Shown piece by piece: positions 43,514 through 52,822 of a stretch of 64,000 bases of DNA; position 1 is the stretch's first letter, and each line of letters begins with the position of its first letter. The notes beneath the pieces were generated by a model. That model was not told where the DNA came from. It ran no database searches and was given only the letters and a program-made list of their open reading frames with translations. The DNA is from Mycolicibacterium novocastrense (GTDB lineage: Bacteria; Actinomycetota; Actinomycetes; Mycobacteriales; Mycobacteriaceae), in NCBI RefSeq assembly GCF_001570485.1, contig NZ_BCTA01000028.1, forward strand, positions 124,001 to 188,000. Reading direction: 5' to 3'. The position numbers were made by a program, and so were the translations under genes.

Positions 43514-44185
43514 CTAATTCCCGTCGGTTAACAGTTCGCGGACCTCGTCGTCGCTGACCTGATGGAAGTCGGCGAACACCTGGCCGACGGCCTCGAAGCC
43601 CGGGGGCATGCTCGCGCACACTACGTCGTCGGCTTCCCTGGTCAGCTCCCGGCACGCCGACGGCGGTCCGACCGGGACGGCGACCACGACCCGAGCCGGG
43701 TTCTGGGCCCGCACGGCCCGTACCGCGGCGAGCATGCTGGCTCCGGTGGCGATCCCGTCGTCGACGAGGATCACCGTCCGCCCCGCCAGTTGCGGCGGTG
43801 GCCGGTCGCCCCGGTAGACCCGCTGACGGCGACGCAACTCGTCGGTCTCGCGAGCGATCGCGGCTTGTATCGCCTCGTCGCCGATCCCGAGGCTGCGGAC
43901 GAGGTTGTCGTTGATCACCACGCCGCCCCCGCTGGCCAGCGCACCCATGGCCAGCTCTTCCCACTGCGGCACCCCGAGCTTGCGGACCAGAAAGACGTCG
44001 AGGGGAGCCGCCAGCGAGCGGGCCACCTGCCAGGCGACCGGAACGCCGCCGCGCGCGAGACCCAACACCACCACATCGTGACCGCGGTAGGACGACAACT
44101 CGCCGGCCAGAACCTCGCCGGCCTCCCGGCGATCCTGATACAGGCGTTTGCCGCTTCGGCGGGCGAGCCCGCTCCATCCGTTCAT
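43514..44185 (-). CDS. phosphoribosyltransferase-domain protein (Rv2143 type)
   Basis: A 223-residue protein with a type I phosphoribosyltransferase fold. The PRPP motif is RTVILVDDGIATGASMLAAVRAV (about residues 126-148), the same layout as in Rv2143 and related predicted PRTases. The N-terminal half has LVRKLGVPQWEELAMGALASGG, typical of this subfamily. The substrate base is unknown. Minus strand, convergent with the small membrane protein gene (16 bases apart); divergent from the SDR fusion gene with 94 bases between starts. ATG 44185. Confidence 0.8.
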   Translation of the reverse strand: MNGWSGLARRSGKRLYQDRREAGEVLAGELSSYRGHDVVVLGLARGGVPVAWQVARSLAAPLDVFLVRKLGVPQWEELAMGALASGGGVVINDNLVRSLGIGDEAIQAAIARETDELRRRQRVYRGDRPPPQLAGRTVILVDDGIATGASMLAAVRAVRAQNPARVVVAVPVGPPSACRELTREADDVVCASMPPGFEAVGQVFADFHQVSDDEVRELLTDGN

Positions 44186-44279
44186 GACAGCCGCTTCGAT
44201 GTGGGACGTTGTCAGACTACGACCGTGGGTACCCCACCCGGACGCAATCCATCGGCACGACGGCGACGAATATCGAAAC

Positions 44280-45629
44280 ATGGGAATCGAATACGAGAGT
44301 GTCGTCGAGCATCCGCGCGACGAGGTGTTCGCCTGGTACGCACGACCCGGCGCGATGAGGCGCCTGGTCCCGCCGTGGCAGCCGATGAAGGTGATCGCCG
44401 AAGCGGGATCGCTGGCCGACGGGCGCGCGGTGCTCGGATTGCCGGGCGGTCTGCGCTGGATCGCCCAGCACGATCCGGACCGCTACGACCCGCCGCATCG
44501 CTTCGTCGACGTGCTGTCCTCCGACGGGCCGGCGTCGTGGCCGCCGCGCCTGGTCGGTCGGTGGACCCACATTCACGAGTTCGGCGAGGCCTCCGGCGGC
44601 ACCCGGGTGTACGACCGCGTCGAGGCGCCGGTGCCGGCGGCGGCGTTGCGGAAAATGTTCGTCTACCGCCACCGCCAGCTGGCCGACGACCTGGCCGCCC
44701 ACCGCGACGCCGCCGACGCCAGGCTGGCACCGCTGACCGTCGCGGTCACGGGTGCGTCGGGGCTGGTCGGCTCGGCGTTGACCGCGTTTCTGAGCACCGG
44801 AGGGCACCGGGTGATCCGATTGGTGCGACGGGCGGCGACGGGCCCGGACGAGCGGCGGTGGAACCCCGATCGGCCGGACCCCGGGCTGTTGACCGGGGTC
44901 GACGCCGTGGTGCACCTGGCGGGCGCCTCGATCGCCGGCAGGTTCACCGACGCCCACAAGGATGCGGTCCGCGCCAGCCGCGTCGAACCGACCCGTCGGC
45001 TCGCCGAGGCGGCGGCGCGGACCGACGACGGCCCCCGGATGTTCATCAGCGCGTCGGCGGTCGGCATCTACGGGTTCGACCGCGGGGATGCGGCGCTGAC
45101 CGAGGAGAGCGTGGCCGGTGACGGCTTCCTGGCCGAGGTGGTCCGGGACTGGGAGGCGGCGACGGCTCCGGCCGCCGAGGCGGGGCTGCGGGTCGTCACC
45201 GTCCGGACGGGGATCGTGCAGTCCGCGCGTGGCGGCACGCTGCGGCTGATGCGGCCGCTGTTCGCCGCCGGCCTGGGTGGTCCGCTGGGCGGCGGCAGGC
45301 AGTGGCTGGCGTGGATCGCGCTCGATGATCTGCTCGACGTGTACCTGCGCGCACTCTACGACGATCGGATGGCCGGTCCGGTCAACGCCGTGGCCCCGCA
45401 TCCGGTGCGCAACGCCGACTACACCCGGACGCTGGCGCGGGTGCTGCGTCGTCCCGCCGTCGTGCCGGTGCCGTCGTTCGGGCCGCGGCTACTGCTCGGT
45501 GAGCAGGGGGCCCGCGAACTCGCCGAGGCCGATCAACGGGTGCTGCCGGCCGCGTTGCAGGCGCTGGGGCATCGCTTCCGCCGTCCGTCGCTCGACGGTG
45601 CGCTCGCTCACGAGCTCGGGCACGGTTGA
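44280..45629 (+). CDS. SRPBCC domain fused to a TIGR01777-type SDR epimerase
   Basis: A 449-residue two-domain protein. The N-terminal 145 residues form an SRPBCC/START-like domain (MGIEYESVVEHPRDEVFAWYARPGAMRRLVPPW). Then comes an SDR domain with the NAD(P) motif VTGASGLVGSALTAFL (about residues 156-172), the catalytic region SASAVGIYG and the DUF1731 C-terminal part (NAVAPHPVRNADYTRTLARVLRRPAVVPVPSFGPRLLLGE). The fusion joins a lipid/polyketide-binding pocket to a nucleotide-sugar epimerase-like domain. Function unknown; the Rv2216 family is similar in its SDR part. ATG 44280. The 3' end overlaps the convergent amidotransferase gene by 22 bases. Confidence 0.82.
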   Translation: MGIEYESVVEHPRDEVFAWYARPGAMRRLVPPWQPMKVIAEAGSLADGRAVLGLPGGLRWIAQHDPDRYDPPHRFVDVLSSDGPASWPPRLVGRWTHIHEFGEASGGTRVYDRVEAPVPAAALRKMFVYRHRQLADDLAAHRDAADARLAPLTVAVTGASGLVGSALTAFLSTGGHRVIRLVRRAATGPDERRWNPDRPDPGLLTGVDAVVHLAGASIAGRFTDAHKDAVRASRVEPTRRLAEAAARTDDGPRMFISASAVGIYGFDRGDAALTEESVAGDGFLAEVVRDWEAATAPAAEAGLRVVTVRTGIVQSARGGTLRLMRPLFAAGLGGPLGGGRQWLAWIALDDLLDVYLRALYDDRMAGPVNAVAPHPVRNADYTRTLARVLRRPAVVPVPSFGPRLLLGEQGARELAEADQRVLPAALQALGHRFRRPSLDGALAHELGHG

Positions 45630-46342
45630 CCGACCACGCGCGTCACGAAACCGTGCACGAGACGTCGCACCCTTTTGGCCGGATCGTGCGCCAACGCGGT
45701 TGTCTGGGAACGTAATTCGTCGTGGGTGAGACCGAACGCGGCGACCTCGCCGACGTCGTCGTCGCCCAACCATCGGTCCAGCAGCTCGAGGTCGACCTCG
45801 GGGTGGAATTGCAGGGCGAGCGTGCGGCCGAGCAGGAACGCCTGGGAAGCGGTCGCGGTGCGGGCCAGTTCGGTGGCACCGGGCGGCAGTGTCCAGCGGT
45901 CGTAGTGCCACTGAAACCACCGGCCGCCGGGCACCAGCAGGGGATCGGTGGACTCGACGTCATACCAACCGATCTCGGGCGACGGCGCTCGTGTGACCGT
46001 TCCGCCGAAGGTCTGCGCCAGCAATTGTCCGCCGAAGCAGACGCCGAGGATCGCGATCCCGGCGTCGGCGGCGCAGCGCATCATCGTCATCTGTTCGCCG
46101 ACCCAGGTGCGGCCCAGCGCGTCGTCGTAGACGGGCCAGCGCGCACCCAGGGGCACGAGCACGTCGTAGTTGGTCGGGTCGGGGAAAGTGACGTGGCCGG
46201 CCGGGGAGTGCGCGCGTCCGGCGGGCACCACCTCGAAGGTGTGCACGTCGAAACCCGCGTCGACGAACGCCTCGCCCAGCAGCGCCTCGGTCGCGATGGG
46301 GTCGTTGTAGAGGAACAGGGCTTTTGCCGTCACGCGCCCCAT
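45608..46342 (-). CDS. class I glutamine amidotransferase-like protein
   Basis: A 244-residue stand-alone class I (GMP synthase-like) amidotransferase. The catalytic Cys102 lies in GVCFGGQLLAQ, and the His180/Glu182 pair in ALQFHPEVD. Such solo proteins act on various substrates, including gamma-glutamyl compounds. ATG 46342 gives the common N terminus; VTAKALF from GTG 46333 is an alternative. Divergent from the first phospholipase D-like gene with only 42 bases between starts. The substrate is unknown. Confidence 0.83.
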   Translation of the reverse strand: MGRVTAKALFLYNDPIATEALLGEAFVDAGFDVHTFEVVPAGRAHSPAGHVTFPDPTNYDVLVPLGARWPVYDDALGRTWVGEQMTMMRCAADAGIAILGVCFGGQLLAQTFGGTVTRAPSPEIGWYDVESTDPLLVPGGRWFQWHYDRWTLPPGATELARTATASQAFLLGRTLALQFHPEVDLELLDRWLGDDDVGEVAAFGLTHDELRSQTTALAHDPAKRVRRLVHGFVTRVVGQPCPSS

Positions 46343-46384
46343 TATTTCGCGCGTAGATCCCGTGTCGAGTGGGCATCCCACGGG

Positions 46385-47929
46385 GTGTCAGTCCTGGCCG
46401 AATGGTTTCTCACCGCCGGTGAACGCGGCAATCCCGATTGGGAACTGCCCGCGTGGAGTGAGGGTAATCAGGCCGAGGCGTTGATTCACGGCGCGTCGTA
46501 TTTCGATCGGCTCGTTACGGAGGTCGAGGCGCTCGGCGCGGGAGATCACCTGTTCTTCGCCGACTGGCGTGGCGACGCCGACCAGAGGTTGCGCGACAAC
46601 GGCCCGACCGTCGCCGAACTGTTCCGCGCGGCGGCCGAACGCGGCGTGCTCGTCAAGGGCCTGATGTGGCGGTCGTATCCGAATCGCTTGCAGTTCAACG
46701 AGGAGCAGAACCGCCATCTGGCCGAGACCATCGAGCGCGCGGGCGGGGAGGTGTTGCTCGATCAACGGGTACTGGTGGGCGGATCACATCATCAGCGACT
46801 GGTACTGCTGCGTCACCCGGAAGAACCGGATCGCGACGTCGCGTTCATCGGAGGCATCGACCTGAGCCACTCGCGCCGTGACGACGCGTCGCATCGCGGT
46901 GATCCGCAGGCGGTGCAGATGTCGAGCCGGTACGGGGAGCGGCCGCCGTGGCACGATGTGCAACTACAGGTGCGCGGTCCGGTCATCGGCGCGCTGGACG
47001 TCACGTTTCGGGAGCGGTGGACGGCGCGGGCGCCGTTGGATCTGTTCAACCCGCTCGCGTGGCTGCGCGACAGGTTCGGTGGCCATTCGCGACGACGCCC
47101 GTTGCCGGACCAGCCACCGGATCCGCCGGCCTGCGGGCCGCACGCGGTGCAGGTGCTTCGCACCTACGGTGACGCGTTGATCGAGTACGAGTTCGCCAAG
47201 GAGGGCGAACGCAGCATCGCGCGCGGTTACACAAAGGCGATCCGGCGCGCCCGGCGCCTGATCTATCTGGAGGATCAGTATCTGTGGTCCGAAGAGGTCG
47301 CCAACCTGCTCGTCGGCGCGCTGACCGAGAACCCCGAACTGCAGCTGGTGGCCGTCGTGCCACGGTATTTCGATCTCGAGGGTGGTTTGGGTCGGCCACC
47401 GACGCTGGTCGGGCGCCAGCTGGCACTCGACGCGTGCCGACGCGCCGCGCCTGACCGGGTGCACGTGTTCGACGTCGAAAATCACGAGGGGACACCGGTT
47501 TACGTGCACTCCAAGGTGTGCGTCATCGACGACACCTGGGCCTGCATCGGCAGCGACAACTTCAATCGCCGGTCGTGGACGCATGACAGCGAACTGTCGT
47601 GCGCGGTGCTCGACGCCGACGACAGGTTCGCGCGCGATCTGCGGCTGCGGTTGCTGCGCGAGCACCTCGATCGGGCGGAGGACGGTAGCCAAGACGAGGG
47701 TCTGGTCGACGCGGCGACCGCCGTCGACGAGATCATCGCCTGTGCAGAGACTTTGGAAAAGTGGCATCGGTCGGGCCGCTCCGGCCCGCGACCACCCGGG
47801 CGGCTGCGGCCACACGAGAGCGAACGGGTCGATCCGCTGACGCGGCTGTGGGCCGAACCCGCCTACCGGATGATCTTCGACCCCGATGGTCGCTCGTACC
47901 GCGACCGGTTGTTGCGGCGGCGCCCGTGA
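46385..47929 (+). CDS. phospholipase D-like protein, copy 1 (first HKD has Arg)
   Basis: A 514-residue protein with two HKD-type half-sites, as in phospholipase D-superfamily enzymes. The second site is canonical: YVHSKVCVIDDTWACIGSDNFN. The first is SHHQRLVLLRH (His136, Arg138): the lysine of H-x-K is replaced by Arg, and the usual downstream Asp is displaced by an insertion before RDVAFIGGIDL. The enzyme probably acts on phospholipids or related phosphodiesters, unless the Arg makes it weak or inactive. GTG 46385 is the start. The GTGA overlap links it to copy 2, which has Lys. No signal peptide is evident, so it is probably cytoplasmic. Confidence 0.8.
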   Translation: MSVLAEWFLTAGERGNPDWELPAWSEGNQAEALIHGASYFDRLVTEVEALGAGDHLFFADWRGDADQRLRDNGPTVAELFRAAAERGVLVKGLMWRSYPNRLQFNEEQNRHLAETIERAGGEVLLDQRVLVGGSHHQRLVLLRHPEEPDRDVAFIGGIDLSHSRRDDASHRGDPQAVQMSSRYGERPPWHDVQLQVRGPVIGALDVTFRERWTARAPLDLFNPLAWLRDRFGGHSRRRPLPDQPPDPPACGPHAVQVLRTYGDALIEYEFAKEGERSIARGYTKAIRRARRLIYLEDQYLWSEEVANLLVGALTENPELQLVAVVPRYFDLEGGLGRPPTLVGRQLALDACRRAAPDRVHVFDVENHEGTPVYVHSKVCVIDDTWACIGSDNFNRRSWTHDSELSCAVLDADDRFARDLRLRLLREHLDRAEDGSQDEGLVDAATAVDEIIACAETLEKWHRSGRSGPRPPGRLRPHESERVDPLTRLWAEPAYRMIFDPDGRSYRDRLLRRRP

Positions 47930-49467
47930 ACGTCGAGGAGTGGTTCCTGACCGCACAGGAGCGCGGCAACCCCGCATCGGACCTCCCGGCGTGGTGCGAC
48001 GGCAACCGCGTCGAACCGCTCGTGCACGGCTCGACCTACTGCGACCAGCTCGCCACCGAGGTGGAGGCGCTCGGGCCGGGTGACTACGTGTTCTTCACCG
48101 ACTGGCGTGGCGACCCGGATCAGAAGATGCGCGACGACGGTCCCACTGTTCGCGAATTGTTCTGCCGCGCAGCCGAACGCGGTGTGGTGGTCAAGGGCCT
48201 GGTGTGGCGGTCGCATCTGGACGAACTCTCCTACAGCGAAGAAGAGAACCGCCATCTCGGTGAGCACATCGAGAAGGCCGGCGGTGAGGTCTTGTTGGAC
48301 CAGCGGGTGCGCATCGGCGGTTCGCACCACCAGAAGCTGGTCGTGATCCGGCATCCCGGTGAGCCGGAGCGTGATGTGGCGTTCGCGGGAGGGATCGATC
48401 TGTGTCACTCGCGCAGGGATGACGCCTCGCATCGCGGCGACCCGCAGGCGATCGAGATGTCGCCGCGCTACGGCGACCGTCCGCCGTGGCACGACGTGCA
48501 ATTGCGGCTGCAGGGGCCTGTCGTCGGCGCGTTGGACACGACGTTTCGCGAGCGGTGGACCGATCCCGCGTCGCTGGACATGCTGAACCCCCTGGCGTGG
48601 CTGCGGGACAAGTTCAGTGGCGCGGACATGACGGCCGACGCGCTGCCGGAGCAACCGCCGGACCCGCCACGGTGTGGTCCGCACAGCGTGCAGGTGCTGC
48701 GGACCTATCCGGATGCCCACTTCGCGTACGACTTCGCACCGCACGGCGAGCGCAGCATCGCACGCGCGTACAGCAAGGCGGTGCCGCGTGCCCGCCGGCT
48801 GATCTACCTGGAGGACCAGTACCTGTGGTCGAAGCGGGTGGCCGACCTGTTCGCCGCCGCGCTGCGGGACAATCCCGATCTGCATCTGGTCGCGGTGGTG
48901 CCGCGCTACCCCGACGTCGACGGCCGGCTGGCGTTGCCGCCCAACCAGGTCGGCCGTTGGCAGGCCATCGAGACGTGTCACCGCGCCGCACCGGACCGGG
49001 TGCATGTATTCGACGTCGAGAACCATGAGGGCACACCGGTGTACGTGCACGCCAAGGTGTGCGTGATCGACGACGTGTGGGCGTGTTCGGGCAGCGACAA
49101 CTTCAACCGACGATCATGGACGCACGACAGCGAGTTGTCCTGCGCCGTACTGGATTCCGACGGTGTGTTCGCCCGCGACTTCAGGCTGCGGCTGATGCGC
49201 GAGCACTTGGACCGGGCCGAGGACGGCAGCGAGGACGGCGGACTGGTCGATCCGGTCACCGCGGTGTCCGAGATCGTCGAGGCCGCCGAGGCGTTGGAGG
49301 GGTGGTACGCCTCCGGTCGTAGGGGACCGCGACCGCCGGGCCGGTTGCGCCCGCACAAGGCCGAGCGGCTCGGGCTGCTGACGCGGTTGTGGGCCGAGCC
49401 CGTGTACCGGTTCATGTACGACCCGGACGGGCGGTCGTACCGGGACCGGCTCCGGCGCAAGCTGTGA
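47926..49467 (+). CDS. phospholipase D-like protein, copy 2
   Basis: A 513-residue paralog of the preceding gene, with high identity through most of the length by eye. The first half-site is SHHQKLVVIRH (intact H-x-K), and the second is YVHAKVCVIDDVWACSGSDNFN. The family feature of a GGIDLCHSRRDDASHRGDP segment after the first site occurs in both. The start GTG 47926 overlaps copy 1's stop by 4 bases, indicating co-translation and maybe a heterodimer. Substrate unknown. Confidence 0.83.
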   Translation: MNVEEWFLTAQERGNPASDLPAWCDGNRVEPLVHGSTYCDQLATEVEALGPGDYVFFTDWRGDPDQKMRDDGPTVRELFCRAAERGVVVKGLVWRSHLDELSYSEEENRHLGEHIEKAGGEVLLDQRVRIGGSHHQKLVVIRHPGEPERDVAFAGGIDLCHSRRDDASHRGDPQAIEMSPRYGDRPPWHDVQLRLQGPVVGALDTTFRERWTDPASLDMLNPLAWLRDKFSGADMTADALPEQPPDPPRCGPHSVQVLRTYPDAHFAYDFAPHGERSIARAYSKAVPRARRLIYLEDQYLWSKRVADLFAAALRDNPDLHLVAVVPRYPDVDGRLALPPNQVGRWQAIETCHRAAPDRVHVFDVENHEGTPVYVHAKVCVIDDVWACSGSDNFNRRSWTHDSELSCAVLDSDGVFARDFRLRLMREHLDRAEDGSEDGGLVDPVTAVSEIVEAAEALEGWYASGRRGPRPPGRLRPHKAERLGLLTRLWAEPVYRFMYDPDGRSYRDRLRRKL

Positions 49468-49540
49468 ACCCGGCGCCCGGGGAGAGATCTACGCGTTTGC
49501 GCTGATGTTTTGCCGATACGCGGGTCGCATGCTGGCTAGC

Positions 49541-52500
49541 ATGAGCGCACTCGAGTGGAGCGAACTTGGTGTGAGCGGACTGCCGACCGGAACCGTGACG
49601 TTGCTGCTGGCCGACGTCGAGGGGTCGACGCGGTTGTGGGACTCGCAGCCCGAGGAGATGCGCGCGGCCATCCGGCGGCTCGACGCGACGCTGGCCGATC
49701 TCGTGATCATGAACAACGGTGCCCGCCCCGTCGAGCAGGGCGAGGGCGACAGCTTCGTGCTGGCCTTCGCGCGCGCCAGCGATGCGGTGGCCTGCGCGCT
49801 GGCGTTGCAGCGGGCGCCGCTGGCCCCGATCCGGCTGCGCATCGGCGTGCACACCGGTGAGATTCAACTACGCGACGAAGGCAACTACATCGGGACGACG
49901 ATCAACCGCACGGCGCGGCTACGCGATCTCGCACACGGCGGGCAGACGGTGCTGACGGGTGCGACCGAATCCATGGTCGTCGACTATCTGCCCGAGGGTG
50001 CGTGGCTTTCCGACCTCGGATCGCATCCGCTACGGGACCTGCCCCGACCCGAACGGGTAGTACAGCTGTGCCATCCCGACATCCGCAACGACTTCCCGCC
50101 CCTGCGTACGGCCGACGCCGCGCTGAGACACGACCTGCCCGCGCAGCTGACGCGATTCATCGGACGCCGCAAGCAGATCGGCGAGATCGGTGAGCTGCTG
50201 ACCGGCCGCCGGCTGGTGACGCTGACCGGTGCGGGCGGGGTGGGCAAGACGCGGCTGGCCGTGCAGATCGCTGACCGCACCGATCTGCCGTCGGTCTGGT
50301 ATGTGGACCTTGCTCCGATCAGCGATCCGGATCTCGTGCCCGTCGCCGTGCTGCGAGCGCTCGGGGTACCGGATCAGCCGGGTCGCTCGACGTTGGACAG
50401 CATCATCGAATTCATCGGCCAGCATGCGGGACTGGCAGTGCTCGACAACTGCGAGCATCTGCTCGACGTCAGTGCCGAGTTGATCACCACTCTGCTGGAG
50501 CGGTGTTCTGCGCTGCGGTTCCTGGCCACCAGCCGAGAACCGATCGGCGTCGAAGGTGAGCTCGTGTGGCGGGTGGCATCGCTGGCGATCGACGACGAAG
50601 CCGTCGAGTTGTTCGTCGACCGCGCCCGCCATGTCCAGTCGGATTTCACTCCCTCGGATGAGGAACTCGCGATCGTCGGCGAGATCTGCAGACGTCTGGA
50701 CGGCATGCCGCTGGCCATCGAGCTGGCGGCCGCCCGAGTCCGCGCCCTGTCCGTGCGGGAGATCCTCGACGGCCTGCACGACAGGTTCCGCCTGTTGACG
50801 GGCGGATCACGAAAAGCGGTGCGTCGCCAGCAGACCCTCAAAGCATCCGTGGACTGGTCGCATCAGATGTTGACCGAACCCGAACGAGTCGTCTTCCGGC
50901 GCCTGGCGGCGTTCGCCGGAGACTTCGACCTCGACGCCGCGCAGGCGGTGGCCACGGGCGGAGAGGTCGAGCGCTTCCAGGTGCTCGATCTGCTGATGCT
51001 CCTGGTGGACAAGTCACTGGTGTTGGCCGAAAGCTCCAGTGGGCGAGTGCGATACCGGTTACTGGAAACGGTCCGCCAGTACGCGCTGGACAAACTCGGT
51101 GAGTCCGGCGAAGCCGACACGGTGCGCGGCCGCCACCGGGATCACTACAACTCGATGACCGCTCAACTCGAGGTACCGGGATGCGCCGAGTATGACCGCC
51201 TCGTCTCACAGGCCGAACTCGAAATCGACAACCTCCGTGCCGCTTTCGCGTGGAGCAGGGAGCGTCAGGACGTCGACGCGGCGTTGCGCCTCGCAAGCTC
51301 GCTGCAACCGCTGTGGCTCATGCGCGGACGGGTCAAAGAGGGGTTGTCCTGGTTCAACGCCGTGCTGAGCGACCCGGCGCTAGAGGGGGCGTCCGATGTT
51401 GCAGCCCGGCTCAGTGCGATCGCCGATCGGGCGGTGCTCCACGCGTGGGCGGTCACGGTCGGCGTCACCGATGACCTCGAACAGGCCCTGGCGACGGCGA
51501 GGGAACTCGACGACCCCGCATTGTTGCTTCGGGTGCTGGTGTCGTGTGTCGGGGCGGCCACGTTCGACGCGCAGGCGGCCTACCCGTATATCGACGAAGC
51601 TCTCGAGTTGGCACGGCTATTGGGCGATCGGTGGCGACTGTGCCAGATCCTCGCGTGGAAGGCGCTCATCGCCATCCTTCTCGGAGATCCGGTGGCGGCC
51701 CGGACGGCCGGCGAGGAGGGCCAATCGCTGGCCGAGGAAGTCGGAGACGTGTTCATGGCGCGCATGAACCGTTACTGGGGCCCGGCGCTGGCGGCGTTCC
51801 AGCACGGCGATCTGAAGTACGGCACAGAGTCATTGCAGGCACTTCTTGCTGAGGCCGACGCATCAGGGGACGTGCTGCACGGCCTCCTTGCGCGTATCGG
51901 TCTTGCGCACGTATCTGTATCGACGGGCGACCCCGCCGCGGGTCGAAGTTTGGCCGAGGCGGCCATTGAAACCGCATCCACGGTCGGTCCCTACCTCGAA
52001 CCATGGGCGTACGCGCCGCTGGCTTACGCTGCCCTCGCCGAGGGCGATCTGAAAGCGGCTGCGCGGGCGTGTGATTTGGCGTCGCAGCGCATCAATGCAC
52101 AGCCCGAAACGGCGATAACGAACGTCAATCCACTGGCCGAGCTCGAACTCGCCAAAGGTGATTTGCGCGCTGCCAGAGAGTATGCGGACGTTGACGTGTC
52201 GCTGATGCATGGGTGGCATCTGGCGCGTGCCCTGGTGATCCGTGCTCGCGTCGCGATGGCGCAGGGTGAACCGGCTCAGGCCTTCGAAGATCTGCGCCGA
52301 GCGCTCGACTGCATTGCCGCCCATCAGACCTATCAAATCGCGCCCGATGCCTTCGAGGTGCTCGGTGAGTTGACAGGTGTGGCCGGCGATCAGCGCAATG
52401 CTGCGCGGTTCCTCGGTGCCGCCGATGCCATGCGGGAACGCATGGGACTGGTCCGGCTCCGGGTGCACGACGCGACGTACGCGGAATCGGTGTCGCTACT

Positions 52501-52813
52501 CACGGAGTCCCTCGGAAAGAACGACTTCGAGGCGCTGCGGGACGAAGGGACCGCGTTGTCCATCGAAGAGGCCATCGCGTATGCGCAGCGCGGGCGTGGT
52601 GAGCGAAAGCGACCGTCGACAGGCTGGGCCTCATTGACTCCGACCGAGCTCGGCGTGGTCCGATTGGTCGCCGAGGGACTCGGCAACAAGGACATCGCCG
52701 CACGGCTCTTCGTGTCGCATCGCACGGTGCAGACGCACCTGACCCACGTTTACACGAAGCTCGGACTGGCGTCGCGGGTGCAGCTGGCTCAGGAGGCCGC
52801 GCGGCACGCTTAG
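49541..52813 (+). CDS. nucleotide cyclase-ATPase-LuxR multidomain regulator
   Basis: A regulator of 1,090 residues (ATG 49541; ATGs at 49505 and 49529 are alternatives) related to Rv0386, Rv1358 and Rv2488c. Order: class III cyclase domain (residues about 15-170; Asp25 in LADVEGSTRL, GEGDSFVLAF, and NRTARLRDLAHGGQ), a P-loop ATPase of AAA/STAND type (Walker A GAGGVGKT about 230-237, VLDNCEHLLD as Walker B), a long alpha-helical repeat region resembling TPR (about 550-1000), and a C-terminal LuxR helix-turn-helix (LTPTELGVVRLVAEGLGNKDIAARLFVSHRTVQTHL, about 1030-1085). Some cyclase residues are unlike the canonical pattern, so activity is uncertain. It probably senses a signal and regulates transcription. 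Confidence 0.88.
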   Translation: MSALEWSELGVSGLPTGTVTLLLADVEGSTRLWDSQPEEMRAAIRRLDATLADLVIMNNGARPVEQGEGDSFVLAFARASDAVACALALQRAPLAPIRLRIGVHTGEIQLRDEGNYIGTTINRTARLRDLAHGGQTVLTGATESMVVDYLPEGAWLSDLGSHPLRDLPRPERVVQLCHPDIRNDFPPLRTADAALRHDLPAQLTRFIGRRKQIGEIGELLTGRRLVTLTGAGGVGKTRLAVQIADRTDLPSVWYVDLAPISDPDLVPVAVLRALGVPDQPGRSTLDSIIEFIGQHAGLAVLDNCEHLLDVSAELITTLLERCSALRFLATSREPIGVEGELVWRVASLAIDDEAVELFVDRARHVQSDFTPSDEELAIVGEICRRLDGMPLAIELAAARVRALSVREILDGLHDRFRLLTGGSRKAVRRQQTLKASVDWSHQMLTEPERVVFRRLAAFAGDFDLDAAQAVATGGEVERFQVLDLLMLLVDKSLVLAESSSGRVRYRLLETVRQYALDKLGESGEADTVRGRHRDHYNSMTAQLEVPGCAEYDRLVSQAELEIDNLRAAFAWSRERQDVDAALRLASSLQPLWLMRGRVKEGLSWFNAVLSDPALEGASDVAARLSAIADRAVLHAWAVTVGVTDDLEQALATARELDDPALLLRVLVSCVGAATFDAQAAYPYIDEALELARLLGDRWRLCQILAWKALIAILLGDPVAARTAGEEGQSLAEEVGDVFMARMNRYWGPALAAFQHGDLKYGTESLQALLAEADASGDVLHGLLARIGLAHVSVSTGDPAAGRSLAEAAIETASTVGPYLEPWAYAPLAYAALAEGDLKAAARACDLASQRINAQPETAITNVNPLAELELAKGDLRAAREYADVDVSLMHGWHLARALVIRARVAMAQGEPAQAFEDLRRALDCIAAHQTYQIAPDAFEVLGELTGVAGDQRNAARFLGAADAMRERMGLVRLRVHDATYAESVSLLTESLGKNDFEALRDEGTALSIEEAIAYAQRGRGERKRPSTGWASLTPTELGVVRLVAEGLGNKDIAARLFVSHRTVQTHLTHVYTKLGLASRVQLAQEAARHA

Positions 52814-52822
52814 GATCGCCGT

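Noticed and set aside
45722..46384. Upstream extension of the first phospholipase D-like gene
   Set aside because: This region is antisense to the amidotransferase gene. The family N terminus begins at GTG 46385.
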